A DNA stretch of 64,000 nt from Desulfosporosinus sp. FKB (lineage in GTDB: Bacteria; Bacillota; Desulfitobacteriia; Desulfitobacteriales; Desulfitobacteriaceae), in contig NZ_NADJ01000015.1 in the NCBI RefSeq assembly GCF_002196705.1, forward strand, positions 62,001 through 126,000. The letters run 5' to 3'. This document shows positions 61,829-64,000 of this stretch, piece by piece. The notes beneath the pieces are model-generated. The model was not told where the DNA came from and ran no database searches. It was given only the letters and a program-made list of their open reading frames with translations. Positions within the stretch are counted from its first letter, which is position 1, and each line of letters starts with the position of its first letter. Made by a program: the position numbers and the translations under genes.

Positions 61829-62461
61829 ATGAAAATGGATGAAGTTAGTAGGATCAATAAGCAAGTACGTAAACCTAAGCAATCAAGAAGCATAAAGACC
61901 AAAGAAAAAATCCTCGAAGTTGCTTTTACTTTATTTTGTAAGAAAGGCTATTACAATACAACGACCAATGAAATTGCCAAGCAAACCGATGTATCTATTG
62001 GGAGTCTCTATTCCTATTTCAAGGACAAAGACTCTATTTTGCTAGAGATACTTGAGCTTTACAATCAACAATTTATCACGGCTAAAGAAGAAGTATTGGC
62101 TCAAGCAGATATTTTTGAAGAGGATAAGAAGGCATGGCTTCGCCTCTTGATTAACGCATTTATAAAAGCTCACGAAGCTTCAAAAGAGTTAATTAGGGAA
62201 TTAAATGTTTTGTATTATGTTAACCCGCAGGTAGCATCCATACTGGATAAACAAAGAGAAGAATCACGCCTAGCTATCCTCGATTATATTTCTTTGCATA
62301 AAGACGATGTTCAAGTTGAAGATATCGAGGCAGCCACTACTCTGGCATTTGATTTTGCCTCAGTAATAGTAGACCGGGTGGTTTTTGGCCCAAACAATAT
62401 TGATAAAGAACGAATTATTAAAAACGGGATAGACGCTATTTATAAATTTTTGTTCGACTAA
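61829..62461 (+). CDS. TetR family transcriptional regulator
   Basis: A 210-aa TetR repressor with helix-turn-helix TTNEIAKQTDVSIGSLYSYFKDK in residues about 45-70 and a C-terminal helical ligand domain. Divergent from the glycosyltransferase gene, which it very probably represses through the two palindromes at 61710 and 61754. ATG at 61829 follows GGAAGG. Confidence 0.92.
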   Translation: MKMDEVSRINKQVRKPKQSRSIKTKEKILEVAFTLFCKKGYYNTTTNEIAKQTDVSIGSLYSYFKDKDSILLEILELYNQQFITAKEEVLAQADIFEEDKKAWLRLLINAFIKAHEASKELIRELNVLYYVNPQVASILDKQREESRLAILDYISLHKDDVQVEDIEAATTLAFDFASVIVDRVVFGPNNIDKERIIKNGIDAIYKFLFD

Positions 62462-62466
62462 AAGTA

Positions 62467-62496
62467 AAACCAGAGCATTTTGCTCTGCTCTGGTTT
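62467..62496 (+). terminator. Terminator after the TetR gene
   Basis: AAACCAGAGCA (62467-62477) pairs with TGCTCTGGTTT (62486-62496) on the plus strand, six bases after the stop codon. The T tract is within the stem. Confidence 0.7.
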
Positions 62497-62652
62497 ACGT
62501 TTTCCCGCTTTTAAACCTTCCCCAACGATTCATATCATATTATCTTAAGCCAATTTGTACCTCTTCCGATGCGAAAGAACCATTTACAGCCATACCAGGC
62601 AGAATTATTGATTTTAAACACTCCTTAGCTACTTCAGCGCTATAGCATTGTT

Positions 62653-62738
62653 ATGGGCTTGGCGCTTTCGGCGAAAGTGTCCATAGGACACTTTCGTCAC
62701 CGAAGCCCCGATGTTTAGCTTTAGCTGAACGAGTTCAC
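62653..62738 (-). mobile_element. Palindromic element, copy 6 (diverged)
   Basis: The reverse strand begins GTGAACTCGTTCAGC, then GAAAGTGTCC-TAT-GGACACTTTC, where the other long copies have a different stem. AGCGC and GCGCT then replace GCCGC and GCGGC. The right end hairpin is not clear. Confidence 0.6.
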
Positions 62739-62756
62739 TTCTCTTCCCTACTATAA

Positions 62757-63533
62757 TTATCGATTCTGACACTTAATAGTTGCCGTAGAGATTCGGACTG
62801 CCTCTCTAAGAAATGCTGCCGCCCCAGGTCTATTCTTATCGTAATAAGCTTTGAATCTTTCGTCGTCGACATACATTTGAGTTACTCCTATATGCGCCTC
62901 TTTACTATAACTACTCCAAAAATAGCTCAGCCACTGACGGTGCAAATCCGCTGCTTTTTGGGCTAATTCGCCTGCGGGATCACCAGTTTCTACTGCATCA
63001 TAAAGAGTCTCAAGAACTTCTTGTTCCAGCCGAGTGACCTCGTCATATTGCTCCGGTGTCATATTGAACACCTTTTGATTGGAATAATTAACCGCGTCAT
63101 TACCGAATTTTGCACGGATTTCCTTGCCATACTTTTCTTCATTATCATCTATTAACTTCTGTTTGAAGCCTTCAAACTTTTCTTTATCAGACATTGTACT
63201 TCTCCCCTCTTTCACTGCAATAGATTTATCAACATTTATAATTAGTAAATCTAATTGCTTTCGTTTCTCAAGAAGTTTACCACGGTGTTCTCTCAGAGCT
63301 CTCATTTCGTCAAAGTCGGGGGAAGAGACTATTTCCTTAATTGTTTCCAAACTAAGATCCAGTTCTCGATAAAAGAGAATTTGTTGTAAACGATCCACCT
63401 CTGCTTGACCATATATACGATACCCCGATGAGTTAATTCTTGCCGGCTTTAAGATTCCAATCTCATCGTAATATCTTATGGTTCTTGGACTGATACCGGA
63501 CATCTGCCCTAATTTTTGGACTGTATATTCCAT
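62757..63533 (-). CDS. MerR family regulator with TipA-like C-terminal domain, copy 2
   Basis: A 258-aa regulator. The helix-turn-helix is VQKLGQMSGISPRTIRYYDE (residues 5-24), followed by IYGQAEVDRLQQILFYREL and a coiled coil. The TipAS-like domain covers about 130-250. It resembles the regulator at 48863-49609 in the first 80 residues; the ligand domain differs, so it may sense another compound. Confidence 0.88.
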   Translation of the reverse strand: MEYTVQKLGQMSGISPRTIRYYDEIGILKPARINSSGYRIYGQAEVDRLQQILFYRELDLSLETIKEIVSSPDFDEMRALREHRGKLLEKRKQLDLLIINVDKSIAVKEGRSTMSDKEKFEGFKQKLIDDNEEKYGKEIRAKFGNDAVNYSNQKVFNMTPEQYDEVTRLEQEVLETLYDAVETGDPAGELAQKAADLHRQWLSYFWSSYSKEAHIGVTQMYVDDERFKAYYDKNRPGAAAFLREAVRISTATIKCQNR

Positions 63534-63644
63534 GCTCTCACCTCCTGATGAGATAACTGTAAACCTTTACGCAACGGCAATATCAAGGACTTTTTTATGC
63601 TTATTCAAAAAGCGCCATACTTTCTTACGCTTCCAGACCATCTT

Positions 63645-64000
63645 TCATGATTTATTTAAAACTTTTTCAATAAATATTCTTGTTAACTCAGGGTCAAACT
63701 GTAATCCAGCATTTCTTCTGAGTTCTTCTATTACCATTGTTTCAGGAAGAGCACTCCGGTAACTTCGTTCACTGGTCATCGCATCATAAGCATCAGCAAG
63801 AGAAATGATTCTGGCAAATTTAGGAATATACTCACCTTTTAAGCCTTTGGGATAACCTGTACCATCCCATCGTTCATGATGTGCGAGTATACAATCTGCA
63901 ATATCCAACATATAATTCGACGAATTTAGTATCCTATATCCAATATCGGGATGACGTTCTATTTCACTTCGTTCCTGTTCTGTAAGTCTTCCTGGTTTAT
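63645..64000 (-). CDS. HD-GYP domain protein (C-terminal part)
   Basis: Only the last 118 or so residues are inside the window; the start lies beyond the right edge. The sequence has RLTEQERSEIERHPDIGYRI, then AHHERWDGTGYPKGLKGE and LADAYDAMTSERSYR, all HD-GYP features. The family hydrolyses c-di-GMP. Other domains, if any, cannot be seen. Confidence 0.85.
   Translation of the reverse strand, partial: KPGRLTEQERSEIERHPDIGYRILNSSNYMLDIADCILAHHERWDGTGYPKGLKGEYIPKFARIISLADAYDAMTSERSYRSALPETMVIEELRRNAGLQFDPELTRIFIEKVLNKS

Noticed and set aside
1-64000. CRISPR arrays, tRNA, rRNA and prophage genes
   Set aside because: No regularly spaced repeats of 25-40 bases, no cloverleaf or CCA-end candidate and no phage structural gene were seen.

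Overview
The window looks like chromosome from a low-GC, spore-forming anaerobic Firmicute of the Desulfosporosinus/Desulfitobacterium type. I infer this from gene content and not from a marker gene: AddAB, a molybdenum aldehyde oxidoreductase with a large accessory operon, an aryl-sulfate sulfotransferase, LigD, YjcZ-like small hydrophobic peptides and many c-di-GMP proteins. There are no rRNA or tRNA genes, no CRISPR array and no prophage.

Layout. 1-5.3 kb: the end of an addB-addA recombination operon, then a BadF/GlcNAc-kinase-type ATPase. 5.5-10.2 kb: a polysaccharide deacetylase, a GAF-GGDEF protein, a YitT membrane protein and a cardiolipin synthase. 10.3-13.0 kb: a ribosome-protection GTPase fused to a Rae1/YacP-type ribonuclease. 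13.3-31.9 kb: what looks like one alcohol/aldehyde oxidation region. It holds a SatP-type acetate transporter, an iron alcohol dehydrogenase, a ten-gene minus-strand operon (molybdenum aldehyde oxidoreductase plus Fe-S/FAD redox protein, radical SAM protein, methyltransferase, CoA ligase-like protein, NTP transferase-HD, XdhC and phosphatase), a MoeA-like protein and a sigma-54 activator. Near-perfect sigma-54 promoters (GG-N10-GC) precede both the alcohol dehydrogenase and the aldehyde oxidoreductase. Shared TGTTCCA/TGGARCA sites lie upstream of the activator and of the alcohol dehydrogenase.

32-40.6 kb: LigD without Ku, small proteins, a CHASE4-PAS-GGDEF-HD-GYP protein, MscL with a zinc ribbon, a peroxiredoxin and an OsmC protein. 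40.7-48.5 kb: a sulfate-ester module with aryl-sulfate sulfotransferase, a dedicated thioredoxin and thioredoxin-reductase-like fusion, a divergent LysR regulator, an MFS transporter and an alkylsulfatase-type metallo-beta-lactamase protein. 48.8-64 kb: two MerR/TipA-type regulators, a GNAT, a cyanophycin-synthetase-like ligase that lacks its ATP-grasp domain, a cytochrome c lipoprotein, a second deacetylase, a two-component system, envelope proteins, spore-type small peptides, a TetR-controlled glycosyltransferase and a partial HD-GYP gene.

Six copies, plus one probable relic, of a short palindromic element of IS200/IS605 type occur in the window. The six clear copies all lie between 47.0 and 62.7 kb. 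Divergent copies change sequence but keep the same hairpins, so the folded form appears to be under selection.
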